43,982 nucleotides of DNA from Planctomycetales bacterium (GCA_020426845.1 JAGQPF010000399.1:1-43982), one strand, 5' to 3'. Shown: positions 34,187 through 43,524, counted from the first letter of the stretch. Translations and numbers: made by a program. The notes: generated by a model from the sequence alone, not told the origin.

Positions 34187-37100
34187 CCGCAGGCAAGCGA
34201 GTTCCACAGCGCTGGCGGGCCGTCTGGCAGAGCTTTTTCGTGGCGTGCTGCCTGTGCTGGGTTCCGTGTCGATCGAACGGGGAGGAGCCACCGGGCGCGC
34301 CAAACGGCCAGAGCGATCCGCGAGCCGAGCAGTTTGAGTCCCGGGTTCGCCCGCTGTTGGTCGAGCATTGTCAGCGTTGCCATGGCGCGAAGCGGCAATC
34401 CGGCGGATTGCGACTCGATTCGCGAGCGGCCGCCTTGGCAGGCGGTGACCGGGGCCCGGCGTTGCGTCCGGGCTCGCCTGACGACAGCTTGCTGATTGAG
34501 GCGGTGGAACGCAGCGATCCGGATTTCACGATGCCGCCTGACAAGGCACTGTCAGCGGTGGCCGTGGCTGCGCTGCGAGACTGGATTCGGCAGGGCGCCG
34601 TTTGGCCCGAATCCCCACAGAGCGGCGAGCCGACCATCGACGAGCGGGCTCGAGGGCACTGGGCATTTCAACCGCTGGCCGACCCCGCGCCTATTGAGTC
34701 GGCGGATGGAAACGCCGTGGACGGATTCCTTCGCGCCAAACGCAATGAGGCGGGGCTAGCCGAGTCGCCGCGTGCTTCCCGACGCGAGCTAATTCGGCGA
34801 GCCACCTATGCGCTCACGGGGCTGCCGCCCTCGCCCGAAGAGACGGCCGCGTTCGTCGCCGACCCTTCGCCCCGGGCCTACGAGCGGCTGGTTGATCGGC
34901 TGCTGGATTCACCACAATATGGCGAGCACTGGGCTCGCAAGTGGCTCGACGTCGCGCGATACTCCGACACCAAGGGCTACGTGTACGCTCGCGAGGAGCG
35001 GTTTTGGGTGCACAGTTGGGCCTACCGAGACTGGGTGGCCAAGGCCTTTCGCGAGGACATGCCCTACGATCGATTCCTGCGGTTGCAACTCGCCGCCGAC
35101 CAGACCGAAGATCGACGGCCGGAGGATCTGGCGGCGATGGGGTTCCTGACCCTGGGCCGCCGATTTCTGGGCGTCCCTCACGACATTATCGACGATCGGA
35201 TTGACGTGGTCTGCCGAGGCACCATGGCCTTGACCGTAAGTTGTGCTCGCTGTCACGACCACAAATACGACCCGATCCCGACGGCCGACTATTACTCGCT
35301 CTATGGCGTGTTCGCCAGTTGCCGCGAGTCGATGATGCCGCTGCCGACCGAACGCAGCGAGCCGGACGACTACGTGGCGGAATTGCGCAAACGCGAGCAG
35401 GCGTTGGCCGGAAAACGCGACCAGGCTCGGCGCGAGACATCCGACCGTGTCCGCGCTCGCATCCGCGACTATCTGCATGCGCAGACGGAGTTGGAGAAGT
35501 ATCCGCCGCAAGGCTTTGACCAGGTCTTCGAAAAGGAGGACATGCTGCCGGCATTTGTTCGGCAGTGGCGAGATTACCTCCATCGCGCCCAACGAAATCG
35601 CGATCCGGTCTTTGCACTCTGGCATGCGTTTGCCGAGCTGCCAGCCGAAAAATCGTCTGCTAGTGCCGAGGCGATCTGGCAGCGGGCTCGCGCAGCCTCG
35701 CCGCCGCGGCTCGCTGCGGCCTTACCCGCCGCGCCCGCGGCGTTTGCGGAAGTGGTCAGCGCGTATGCCGGCGTGTTCGAGGCCGTGGATGCGGAATGGC
35801 GACAGCTTCAACAGCAGGCCAAGGAGCGGGGCGAATCGGCGCCAGCTGGCTTTGACGATGAAGATCAAGAGCGGCTGCGGAGAGTCTTGTATGGCGCCGG
35901 CGCGCCATGCGAGCCGCCCGACGAGAGCATTGTCCACACCGACATGTTTTTCACTTCCGCGGATTGCACGGCCATGTGGAAGCTGCAGGGAGATGTCGAT
36001 CGCTGGAAGATTCAATCTCGCCAGGCATCGCCCTATGCGCTGGTTCTTGAAGACCGAGCGACGCCGTTCGAGCCGCGCGTGCTGCGTCGCGGCAACCCGC
36101 TCAACCCCGGCGACACCGTGCCGCGCCGGTTCCTGTCGTTGTTCCAGCGGATACAGCGGTTTCAGCGGACCCAGCCGGCCGATCCGGACTCGTCTGCGTC
36201 CATCGTTGGCGACGAGTCATTCCAGCATGGCAGTGGCCGCCTTGAGTTGGCCGAAGCCATCGTCGCAGCGAACAACCCGCTCACGCCGCGAGTGATCGTC
36301 AATCGCATTTGGACCCATCACTTTGGCCAGGGCCTGGTGGCCAACCCCAGCGACTTCGGGCTCCGCGCCGAGCCGCCGTCGCATCCGCTGCTGCTGGACT
36401 ACCTGAGCCGCCAATTGATTCGCAACGGCTGGCGCCTCAAGCCGCTGCATCGTGAGCTACTGACTTCAGCGGCATTTCAACAAGCCTCGCAGGCCCCCCG
36501 GGATGATCGGGAAACCGACACTTGGCAACAGGCAATGACCAAGGACCCGGCCAATCGGCTGGTTTGGCGGATGACGCCTCACCGGCTGACCTTCGAGGAG
36601 TTTCGCGATTCATTGTTCGCTGCATCCGGCCAGCTGGATCGGACGCTCGGTGGCAAGCCCGTGGACCTGTTCAGGGCGCCCTACCCTGCGCGGCGAACGC
36701 TGTATGGTTTGGTCGATCGGCAATTCCTGCCGTCTACCTTGCGTGTGTTCGACTTTGCCAATCCCGACCTGCACGTGGCGCGTCGCAATGAGACGACGGT
36801 GCCACAACAGGCTTTGTTCTTCATGAATCATCCGCTGTTGATCGAGCGGGCGCGGGCTCTGGTGGAAGTGACGAGCGAGGCTGGCGGACCTCGGAATCGG
36901 ATCGAGGCGATGTTCCGCCGAGTGCTTCAACGACCGCCGTCGGACATCGAGTTGAGCGAAGCGGAGCAATTGTTGAAGCAGCCGTTCGTCGCCGAGCCTC
37001 CGCCTCCCGCGACGGCGGCAGCTTGGTCCTATGGCTTCGGCCGCTATCACGAAGCAGAACAACGCACGGACAACTTTGCTCCCTTGCCGCACTTCACCGG

Positions 37101-37626
37101 CGACGCTTGGCAAGGCTCGGCCACATGGCCCGACGCGAAGCACGGCTGGGCTCAGCTAACGGCCACGGGCGGGCACCCCGGCAACACTCGCGATCACGCC
37201 TGCATTCGTCGCTGGACGGCTCCGCGCGACCTGCGAGTCGCGTTGACTTCGCGATTTCAACACGAGCCCGCCGCCGGGGATGGAGTGCGGCTGTTTGTCG
37301 TCAGCTCAAAAACCGGCTTGTGGCACTCGGACACGATCCACCAGGACTCGCGTGAGTGGAAGACGACCCGAGACGTCAAACAAGGCGAGTCGATCGACTT
37401 CATCGTCGATATCGACAAGGTGCTAAACAGCGACCAGTTTCTTTGGCAAGTGGAGTTGAGCGAGCTGCGAGATCCGGATCCCGCGGCGTCCGCCGGCAAG
37501 CCGGAAGTGGCTCGTTGGAACTCGCAGGCCGACTTCACCCCAGCGAGGCAAGCGCCCAAGCTGTCTCCTTGGGAGCAGTTGGCCCAAGTGCTGTTGTGCT
37601 CCAATGAGTTTATGTTCGTCGACTAA
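34183..37626 (+). CDS. PSCyt1-DUF1549-DUF1553 planctomycete cytochrome-type protein
   Basis: A 1,147-residue exported protein. Signal-like N-terminus (WRAVWQSFFVACCLCWVP). The PSCyt1 domain (about 45-145) has a CxxCH haem-binding motif at C63-H67 (EHCQRCHG) and MPPDKALS. DUF1549 (about 180-370) has LTGLPPSPEET, YGEHWARKWLDVARYSDTKG and a second CxxCH at C354-H358 (SCARCHDHKYDP). DUF1553 (about 680-960) has LAEAIVAANNPLTPRVIVNR and NGWRLKPLHRELLTS. A C-terminal extension (about 985-1147) is added after it. The family is massively expanded in planctomycetes and always pairs with DUF1501; a role in polysaccharide breakdown has been suggested. The exact reaction is unknown. Confidence 0.95.
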   Translation: MTAGKRVPQRWRAVWQSFFVACCLCWVPCRSNGEEPPGAPNGQSDPRAEQFESRVRPLLVEHCQRCHGAKRQSGGLRLDSRAAALAGGDRGPALRPGSPDDSLLIEAVERSDPDFTMPPDKALSAVAVAALRDWIRQGAVWPESPQSGEPTIDERARGHWAFQPLADPAPIESADGNAVDGFLRAKRNEAGLAESPRASRRELIRRATYALTGLPPSPEETAAFVADPSPRAYERLVDRLLDSPQYGEHWARKWLDVARYSDTKGYVYAREERFWVHSWAYRDWVAKAFREDMPYDRFLRLQLAADQTEDRRPEDLAAMGFLTLGRRFLGVPHDIIDDRIDVVCRGTMALTVSCARCHDHKYDPIPTADYYSLYGVFASCRESMMPLPTERSEPDDYVAELRKREQALAGKRDQARRETSDRVRARIRDYLHAQTELEKYPPQGFDQVFEKEDMLPAFVRQWRDYLHRAQRNRDPVFALWHAFAELPAEKSSASAEAIWQRARAASPPRLAAALPAAPAAFAEVVSAYAGVFEAVDAEWRQLQQQAKERGESAPAGFDDEDQERLRRVLYGAGAPCEPPDESIVHTDMFFTSADCTAMWKLQGDVDRWKIQSRQASPYALVLEDRATPFEPRVLRRGNPLNPGDTVPRRFLSLFQRIQRFQRTQPADPDSSASIVGDESFQHGSGRLELAEAIVAANNPLTPRVIVNRIWTHHFGQGLVANPSDFGLRAEPPSHPLLLDYLSRQLIRNGWRLKPLHRELLTSAAFQQASQAPRDDRETDTWQQAMTKDPANRLVWRMTPHRLTFEEFRDSLFAASGQLDRTLGGKPVDLFRAPYPARRTLYGLVDRQFLPSTLRVFDFANPDLHVARRNETTVPQQALFFMNHPLLIERARALVEVTSEAGGPRNRIEAMFRRVLQRPPSDIELSEAEQLLKQPFVAEPPPPATAAAWSYGFGRYHEAEQRTDNFAPLPHFTGDAWQGSATWPDAKHGWAQLTATGGHPGNTRDHACIRRWTAPRDLRVALTSRFQHEPAAGDGVRLFVVSSKTGLWHSDTIHQDSREWKTTRDVKQGESIDFIVDIDKVLNSDQFLWQVELSELRDPDPAASAGKPEVARWNSQADFTPARQAPKLSPWEQLAQVLLCSNEFMFVD

Positions 37627-37639
37627 CGAAGAGGCGGTT

Positions 37640-39061
37640 ATGACATCGGCAAACCACGACTCGGGGCGTTCGCTCTGGACACGCCGCGAACTGCTGAATC
37701 GTTCAGCCTTGGGGCTGGGAGGATTGGCACTGAGCGAGTTGCTCTCGACGAGCCAAGCTGAGGCCGGGCCGGCCAGCCCGCTAGCGCCGCGCGCGCCGCA
37801 TTTCCCGGCGCGGGCGAAACGAGTGATTCACTTCTTTCTCAACGGCGGCCCTTCGCACGTCGACACCTTTGATCCCAAGCCCGAGCTCGCTCGACAGGCG
37901 GGCAAACCATTGCCGCAAATGTTGGCGACGGAACGCAAGACCGGAGCTGCCTTCCCCTCGCCATTTAAATTTCAAAAGTACGGCGAGTCCGGCATCGAGG
38001 TGAGTGAGCTGTTCGCCAAGACGGCCGAGCATATCGATGACATCGCGGTCGTGCGCTCCATGTATGTGCACGCCCCCAACCACGAGCCGTCGTTGATGCT
38101 GATGAATTGCGGCGACGCTGTGCAGGCGCGTCCCAGCGTCGGCGCTTGGGTCACCTATGGGCTGGGATCCGAGAATCAGAACTTGCCCGGCTTCATTGCG
38201 ATGTGCCCGGGTGGATTGCCTATCAAGGACTCCGAGAACTGGCAATCGGCCTTCCTGCCGGGCGCCTTCCAAGGTACCCATATCGACTCCAAGCACCGCG
38301 AGCTCAGCCGACTGATTGAGAACATCGAGCATCCTCACGTTTCCACTTCGGCACAACGGCGTCAGCTGGACCTGCTTGGCGCCTGGAACAGGCGGCACCG
38401 CGACCAGCGTCAGGACGCGCGACTGGAGGCTCGCATTCAGTCGTTCGAGCTCGCGTTTCGCATGCAGCGCGACGCGGAGGAGGCGTTCGATCTGAGCCGC
38501 GAGTCACAGCGAACTCGAGATCAGTACGGCGATGGAGTGCACGGTCGGCAGACGCTGATCGCCCGCCGGCTTTTGGAACGCGGCGTTCGCTATGTGCAGT
38601 TGTGGCACGGCGCCGGGCAGCCGTGGGACAATCACGACAACATCGAGGGAAATCACCGCCGCCTCGCCGCGGAAATCGACCAGCCGATCGCCGCGTTGCT
38701 GGCTGATTTAAAACAGCGCGGCATGCTGGATGAGACACTGGTGGTCTGGGGCGGCGAGTTCGGCAGAACACCGACCGTCGAGCTGACCGGCGACGGCAAG
38801 CCGCGGCAGGGACGCGATCACAACCACTACGGGTTCTCGGTCTGGCTGGCCGGCGGCGGAATTCGCGGCGGCGTTGCCTATGGCGCCACCGACCCATTCG
38901 GTTTCAAGGCCGTCGAAGGCCGCTCCAGCGTCCACGACCTGCACGCGACCATGCTGCACTTGTTGGGCCTGGACCACGAGCGACTCACCTACCGCTACGC
39001 GGGGCGAGACTTCCGCCTTACGGATGTTCACGGACAAGTCATTCGCGACATTGTCGCCTAG
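37640..39061 (+). CDS. DUF1501 (sulfatase-fold) secreted protein
   Basis: A 473-residue protein with a Tat-type N-terminus (TRRELLNRSALGLGGLALSE), then VIHFFLNGGPSHVDTFDPKP, the DUF1501 hallmark (alkaline-phosphatase/sulfatase superfamily). Further family parts are VVRSMYVHAPNHEPSLMLMN, VWGGEFGRTPTVE, GRDHNHYGFSVWLAGGGIRG and the Asp/His pairs that would bind metal in the fold. ATG 37640 has GAGG just upstream and follows the preceding stop by 13 nt. It works with the DUF1549/DUF1553 partner. The stop TAG (39059-39061) abuts a palindromic repeat array. Confidence 0.95.
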   Translation: MTSANHDSGRSLWTRRELLNRSALGLGGLALSELLSTSQAEAGPASPLAPRAPHFPARAKRVIHFFLNGGPSHVDTFDPKPELARQAGKPLPQMLATERKTGAAFPSPFKFQKYGESGIEVSELFAKTAEHIDDIAVVRSMYVHAPNHEPSLMLMNCGDAVQARPSVGAWVTYGLGSENQNLPGFIAMCPGGLPIKDSENWQSAFLPGAFQGTHIDSKHRELSRLIENIEHPHVSTSAQRRQLDLLGAWNRRHRDQRQDARLEARIQSFELAFRMQRDAEEAFDLSRESQRTRDQYGDGVHGRQTLIARRLLERGVRYVQLWHGAGQPWDNHDNIEGNHRRLAAEIDQPIAALLADLKQRGMLDETLVVWGGEFGRTPTVELTGDGKPRQGRDHNHYGFSVWLAGGGIRGGVAYGATDPFGFKAVEGRSSVHDLHATMLHLLGLDHERLTYRYAGRDFRLTDVHGQVIRDIVA

Positions 39062-39170
39062 TCGTGGTGCAGGCTGCCAGCTCTCGTGGTGCAGGCTGGC
39101 AGCTGTCGTGGTGCAGGCTGCCAGCCTGCAACCTCCACACCAATCACAGGCTGGCAGCCTGTGCTACGAC
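39062..39170. repeat. CAGGCTG-type repeats, 3 direct and 1 inverted
   Basis: Direct copies TCGTGGTGCAGGCTGCCAG or ...GGCAG at about 39062-39082, 39084-39105 and 39106-39131, and an inverted copy CACAGGCTGGCAGCCTGTG at 39146-39164 ending CTACGAC. Both convergent genes end at this array: DUF1501 stops at its left border and the HAD gene stops inside it. Confidence 0.88.
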
Positions 39171-39832
39171 GAAACTGCGATACGTGCGATTCGCAAGTGC
39201 GGCAATTGCTCGGGGCGCGCCGCAGAAAAGTCTTGGGTGTGAATGTTCTCTCCTTGATCCAACAGGCAAATCGTCAGCCACCCGAGGCGGTTGGGGGCGA
39301 TGAAGTCCTTGTGCAAGTTGTCGCCCACATATGTGTACCGCTCCGCTGGCAACGTCTCCATCACGTGGCGAAAGTTGCGTTCATCCGGCTTCTCCGAACC
39401 AAACTCTGCGGAGATGACGATGCAGTCGAAGCGCGACTCGAGCCCCAATGCGCGAAGCTTGTTGCGTTGGGTCACGGAACGGCCATCGGTGATCAGGCCC
39501 AGCGGATGCCCGCGGTCGGCGAGTTGTTGCAGCAGGTCGCGAACGCCGGGCGCCAGCTCGAGTTGAGGCGTGTGCTCGCGGTAGACGGCCAACAACTCCG
39601 ACTTGTCGCAGGCTAGTCCCGATGCGCGCATCACCGTGCCCAAGGCGTCGCGGTCGCCTCCGGCATAGCACTCCCAAAGACGCTCGGCCAACTCGGGCCG
39701 GCCCAGGTGCCGAGCAATCGCGCGAAACCCCGATGCGACGAACTGCCGTTCGGCAATCAGTGTATCGTCCAGATCAAAGACGATCACACCATTGCGCGGC
39801 AAGTCAATCTCGGACAAGCACGTGATCGTCAT
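39164..39832 (-). CDS. HAD-superfamily phosphatase
   Basis: A 222-residue protein. Motif I VFDLDDTL at 18-25 (nucleophile D20, acid/base D22), motif II LITDGRS, motif III Lys in FGSEKPDERNFRH and motif IV YVGDNLHKDF. The cap-domain region (about 30-95) is helical, as in subclass I HADs. The start codon overlaps the upstream ATP-grasp gene by 29 nt. The stop codon TAG is contributed by the repeat (GTAGCACAGG read on the minus strand), so the C-terminus may have been set by a repeat insertion. Likely acts on a phosphorylated intermediate made with the ATP-grasp partner. Confidence 0.93.
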   Translation of the reverse strand: MTITCLSEIDLPRNGVIVFDLDDTLIAERQFVASGFRAIARHLGRPELAERLWECYAGGDRDALGTVMRASGLACDKSELLAVYREHTPQLELAPGVRDLLQQLADRGHPLGLITDGRSVTQRNKLRALGLESRFDCIVISAEFGSEKPDERNFRHVMETLPAERYTYVGDNLHKDFIAPNRLGWLTICLLDQGENIHTQDFSAARPEQLPHLRIARIAVSS

Positions 39833-40778
39833 ATCGCAGCATCGTCAGGTTGCGCTCCCATTGGTCGAAGTCGACCACGGGCTCGTTCAACAGGTATTCG
39901 AGCAATAACCACCGCACATAGCGGGCGCCGGCGCCGTCGGTGAGCGGATAGCCGCCACCGAAACGCGGGTTGATTTCAATGCCATAGATCAGCGGCGCGT
40001 CGTCGCGGGAGACGAACACCTGCACGGTCAAGCAGCCTCGCGCCCCTTCGATGTGGCGGAGACAATCGGCGAGCGAGTCGAACTCGGGCCGCCACACGGT
40101 GCGGCCCTTGCTCACTTCTCCGGCGCGGGTTTCCAGTCGTTGCCGAGGCACAAGGCAGCGCAGGTTCCCGAGGCGATCGTAGTAGATGTCGACCGTAAAC
40201 TCGTCGTGCAGCTCTGGCGCCAAGTACTCGAGGAACATGAGCTTGGGATCGGCCAGCAGCGCGGGGGTGACATCCGCGCGGGAGGCGAGCAAGTGGATGT
40301 TCACGCTGCAGCTGCCGTCGTACGGCTTGGCAAACAGCGGATAATCCGTCTCCGCCGCGCGAGGATCGCGCTCTTGAGCGGTGAGCAGGCCGTGGCGCCG
40401 GAACAGCTCGTGAGTGCGCCGCTTGTCTCGGCAGTCGCGCACCAAAGCCGGATCGGCGACAACGGCGGCCACGCCGCGCTCGGCCAGCTGCTCGCGCGCC
40501 TCCGCCAGCACCAGCAACTCGGTGTCGATGGTGGGCACGATGACGCGCACGCCGGCCGCTTGGCAGATCTCACCGAGCCGGTCGATATAGCCGGGGTCGG
40601 TGACTCGTGGCGTTTCGAAGTATCCGTCGGCAAGCTGACATGCCGACGACCGTTTCGGGCGGAGATCGGTCGCGAAAACCTTTGCCTGCGGAAATAACTC
40701 CCTCAACTCGCGCTGAAATAGCTTGACGAGCACGCCGCGGCGTCCCGCTGAGGTAAGCAAGATATTGGCCCGTTCCAT
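39804..40778 (-). CDS. CPSase-like ATP-grasp protein
   Basis: A 324-residue protein. N-terminal Rossmann-like pre-ATP-grasp domain (ANILLTSAGRRGVLVKLF; VFATDLRPKRSSACQLADGY; VPTIDTELLVL), then an ATP-grasp domain with YPLFAKPYDGSCSVNIHLL (K151) and EINPRFGGGYPLTDGAG near the end. This fold resembles the carbamoyl-phosphate-synthase-like ligases that occur next to HAD phosphatases in envelope-glycan gene sets. ATG 40778 has GAGGAG 6 nt upstream; the longer frame to 40817 overlaps mqnD. The product is probably an amide or peptide-type ligase of unknown substrate. Confidence 0.9.
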   Translation of the reverse strand: MERANILLTSAGRRGVLVKLFQRELRELFPQAKVFATDLRPKRSSACQLADGYFETPRVTDPGYIDRLGEICQAAGVRVIVPTIDTELLVLAEAREQLAERGVAAVVADPALVRDCRDKRRTHELFRRHGLLTAQERDPRAAETDYPLFAKPYDGSCSVNIHLLASRADVTPALLADPKLMFLEYLAPELHDEFTVDIYYDRLGNLRCLVPRQRLETRAGEVSKGRTVWRPEFDSLADCLRHIEGARGCLTVQVFVSRDDAPLIYGIEINPRFGGGYPLTDGAGARYVRWLLLEYLLNEPVVDFDQWERNLTMLRYDDHVLVRD

Positions 40779-40810
40779 GGAATCTCCTCGAACTCGAACT
40801 CCGGGCGAGA

Positions 40811-41668
40811 TCAGCACCCGGGCTCAAACACCTCTAGCGTCGGCGCCTCGTTGCCGGCGCCCCCGGCCAGCCCCGCCTCAACGGCGCGTCGGGAAAGCTC
40901 CGCCAACGCTTGACGCCCCGTCTCGCCCAAATCGACGGTCCAGTCATTCACGTACAGCTCGACGTGCTTCATCAACACCTCGTCGTCAAACTCCTGAGCG
41001 TATTGTCGCATGGTCGGCAGCGCCGCATCGGGATTTGCCAACGCGTAATCCAGCGAGTCGCGAATCACATGCTGCACGCGCTCGGTCGTCTCGCGCGGCA
41101 GTCGCCGCTGAGCCACAATGCCACCCAACGGCAGCGGCGCGCCCGTCTCACGCTCCCAACGCGTGCCCAGATCCTCGACAAGCCCCAGGCCCTGGTCCTC
41201 CCAGGTGAAGCGGCCCTCATGAATGCAAACGCCAAAGTCCGCGGCGGCGTTTCGAAGCCGCGGCATGATGTCCGAAAACACCACGTGCTCGACGCGGGTC
41301 GTGCCGGGATAGAACAGCCTGTACAGCAGCGCGGCCGTCGTGTGCTCGCCCGGGCAGAGCGTCACCTGACTCGAATCGCCGGGAGTCTCGCCAGCGCGAG
41401 CCGACAGCAACAGCGGCCCGACGCCATAGCCGAGCGCCGATCCGGACGGCAGCACGACGGTCTGCTCCGCCAGCAGCAACGCGGCATGGAAGCTCGTCTT
41501 GGCCACGTCAAAGTCGTCCGCAAACAAGCGATCATTCAGCTGCTGGATGTCGATCAGTTCGACATCAAATTCCAGGCCCCGCCAGTCCACCGCGCGAGTG
41601 ATCAACCCGTGGAACGCGAATGTGTCATTGGGACAAGTCGAGATCCCGAGCTTGACGCGAGAGTCCAT
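40811..41668 (-). CDS. mqnD: 1,4-dihydroxy-6-naphthoate synthase MqnD
   Basis: A 285-residue protein. VKLGISTCPNDTFAFHGLIT at the start, DFDVAKTSFHAALLL, GYGVGPLLLSAR, LCPGEHTTAALLYRLF, FGVCIHEGRFTW and LPLGGIVAQRRL are the order and motifs of MqnD, a periplasmic-binding-protein-like enzyme of the futalosine menaquinone pathway (formation of 1,4-dihydroxy-6-naphthoate from cyclic dehypoxanthine futalosine). The HTTAALL segment may form part of the active site. ATG 41668 has an AGGAATGAGGAA leader; the frame extends to 41704. Other mqn genes are not in the window. Its 3' end is 32 nt from the ATP-grasp start. Confidence 0.94.
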   Translation of the reverse strand: MDSRVKLGISTCPNDTFAFHGLITRAVDWRGLEFDVELIDIQQLNDRLFADDFDVAKTSFHAALLLAEQTVVLPSGSALGYGVGPLLLSARAGETPGDSSQVTLCPGEHTTAALLYRLFYPGTTRVEHVVFSDIMPRLRNAAADFGVCIHEGRFTWEDQGLGLVEDLGTRWERETGAPLPLGGIVAQRRLPRETTERVQHVIRDSLDYALANPDAALPTMRQYAQEFDDEVLMKHVELYVNDWTVDLGETGRQALAELSRRAVEAGLAGGAGNEAPTLEVFEPGC

Positions 41669-41722
41669 TTCCTCATTCCTTTGTCTGCGTCGAACACGCC
41701 GCAATAGATCGCTTGCGTTGGC

Positions 41723-42892
41723 TCACTTGCCGAATTCGACGCAAATCGGCGTCGGAGCGGACGCCATCTTGAGCGTATAGGTCAGCTCGCCGGTGTCGGA
41801 ATTCACCTCGAACACCGCCAGTGTGTTGGAGTCCCGGCCGGCGGCGACCAGCCAGCGTCCCGTCGGGTCGAGATTGAAGTTTCGCGGCCAACTGCCACGA
41901 ATCGGCTCCCGCTCAATGAGTGTCAGTTTTCCGTCACTCTCGTTGACGCGGAAGGCGGTGATCGTGTCGTGGCCGCGATTGGCAGCATAGACGAACTTGC
42001 CCGTTGGATGGACCCGGATCTCCGATGCGCTGACGAAGTTCTCCTTGGCTTTCTCCACTTCCGGCACGGTCGGCAGTGACTGCACGGCCGTCATTGTGCC
42101 GGCCTCGGCGTCGTAGTCGAACACGGTCACCGACAAGGCCAATTCATTGAGGACATAGATGGTCTTGCCGTTGGGATGAAACTTCATGTGCCTTGGCCCG
42201 CCGCCTGGAGGCGTATTGCCAGCTCCGTGCGGATGCAGTCGCGGCGTGGCGCCGGACTCGAGGCGGTAGATCACCACCTGGTCGAGCCCCAAGTCGGGAA
42301 CAAAGGCAAAACGATTGTCGGGCGACACCCCCGCCCAGTGCGCGTGCGGGCTATCCTGTCGCTTCGGGACGACTCGCGAGCCGCCCTGATGCTTGACCGA
42401 CTGCAGGTGCCGGTCGACGATCCCGTCATCATTGATCGAAAACAACGCGGTCGACCCGGCGCCGTACTGGGCCGTCATTAGCACCTTTCCCTCGCGGTCG
42501 AGGGCCAAGTGGGCCGCACCGCCATCGGGAATCGCCGTGGTCTTCAGCAGACGCAGGGACTTGGTGCGTCCCGAGCTCTCGATGGCAAACGACGCCACCA
42601 CGGACTGGCCATCGTGACTCCCGACGGCATACAGCCGCGGCGCCTTGGGATGCAACGCCACGAATCCCGGGCTGCCAAGCTCGGCAGCCAACGTGACCGG
42701 TCCCAACGCGCCCGTCTCCGTGTCGAGGGTCGAGTGATAGATGCCTTTGCTTTCCCCGTTGCGGGGCGTCGTGGTGCCGATCCAGACGTCAACGGTCTTG
42801 CTCATCGCAGGTTGCAGGATGAAGAGTTGGAAAAGCAGAACGAGACTGGCACAATGTGGCCAACCACGCAGCCAACAAGTAAAGGGCTTCAT
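41723..42892 (-). CDS. Exported lactonase-family seven-bladed beta-propeller
   Basis: A 389-residue protein. N-terminal signal-like sequence (CASLVLLFQLFILQPAMS, about 14-31), then DVWIGTTTPRNGESKGIYH, GFVALHPKAPRLYAVG, MKFHPNGKTIYVLNELALSV, IRVHPTGKFVYAANRGHDTI and NFNLDPTGRWLVAAGRDSNT, the blade motifs of PF10282 (6-phosphogluconolactonase/YkgB-type lactonases). With a signal peptide it is probably periplasmic, so a role in the pentose phosphate pathway is unlikely. ATG 42892 gives the signal; ATG inside at MSKTV would make it cytosolic. Confidence 0.92.
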   Translation of the reverse strand: MKPFTCWLRGWPHCASLVLLFQLFILQPAMSKTVDVWIGTTTPRNGESKGIYHSTLDTETGALGPVTLAAELGSPGFVALHPKAPRLYAVGSHDGQSVVASFAIESSGRTKSLRLLKTTAIPDGGAAHLALDREGKVLMTAQYGAGSTALFSINDDGIVDRHLQSVKHQGGSRVVPKRQDSPHAHWAGVSPDNRFAFVPDLGLDQVVIYRLESGATPRLHPHGAGNTPPGGGPRHMKFHPNGKTIYVLNELALSVTVFDYDAEAGTMTAVQSLPTVPEVEKAKENFVSASEIRVHPTGKFVYAANRGHDTITAFRVNESDGKLTLIEREPIRGSWPRNFNLDPTGRWLVAAGRDSNTLAVFEVNSDTGELTYTLKMASAPTPICVEFGK

Positions 42893-43014
42893 TCATCACT
42901 CCCGTATGGACCAACCGGCAGCCTGGCTCAACGCCGGACGCGGCGACAACCTCGGCTTCCCCTAGTAAAATCGTAACGCAAAACTCCCTTCTCACTCTAT
43001 CCGTGGCAGCAATC

Positions 43015-43524
43015 ATGAGCCAGGCAACTCGCGAGCACAAGCAGCAAGCTCCCCTTCGCGTCGCCTGCGCCGTCTGCACTGTGAGCGACACGCGGACGCT
43101 GGAGACCGACACGGGCGGCGGACTGCTGGTCGAGATGCTGCAGCAGGCCGGGCACACGGTGGCCGCTCGAGAGATCGTGCCGGACGAGCCGGAACGCATG
43201 CTCCCCTTGCTCGGGCATTGGCGCGACAATGACGCAATTCAGTGCGTATTAATGACCGGCGGCACGGGCATCACGGCTCGCGATCAAACCTTCGAGACCG
43301 TCTCGTCGCTGTTGACGAAAACGTTGCCGGGCTACGGCGAGTTGTTTCGAATGCTCAGCTATCAGGAGATCGGCGCAGCGGCCATTCTGAGCCGCGCCGT
43401 TGGAGGCATCATGGACCGAACCGTGTTGCTAACCATGCCCGGCAGCCGCGCCGCGGTGCGACTTGCCATGGAGTCGATCGTGTTGCCCGAGCTGCCTCAT
43501 CTCGTGCAACAAGCAACCTTGTAA
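43015..43524 (+). CDS. moaB: Molybdenum cofactor protein MoaB/Mog-type (MoCF)
   Basis: A 169-residue protein. VACAVCTVSDTRTLETDTGG (16-35), AREIVPDEPERM and the signature VLMTGGTGITARDQTFE (78-94), with the PGYGELFRMLSYQEIGAAAI block and LTMPGSRAAVRLAME, match the MoCF-binding family. Members bind molybdopterin; MogA adenylylates it, and MoaB in some bacteria takes over that role. I use moaB on sequence layout; mogA-like function is equally possible. ATG 43015 is preferred over GTG 43003. No other moa/moe genes are nearby. Confidence 0.93.
   Translation: MSQATREHKQQAPLRVACAVCTVSDTRTLETDTGGGLLVEMLQQAGHTVAAREIVPDEPERMLPLLGHWRDNDAIQCVLMTGGTGITARDQTFETVSSLLTKTLPGYGELFRMLSYQEIGAAAILSRAVGGIMDRTVLLTMPGSRAAVRLAMESIVLPELPHLVQQATL

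Noticed and set aside
32600..34303. 567-codon minus-strand frame opposite the PQQ gene
   Set aside because: It lies across a minisatellite and antisense to a signal-peptide-bearing beta-propeller with recognisable blades; its translation is Arg/Ala/His-rich with no motifs.
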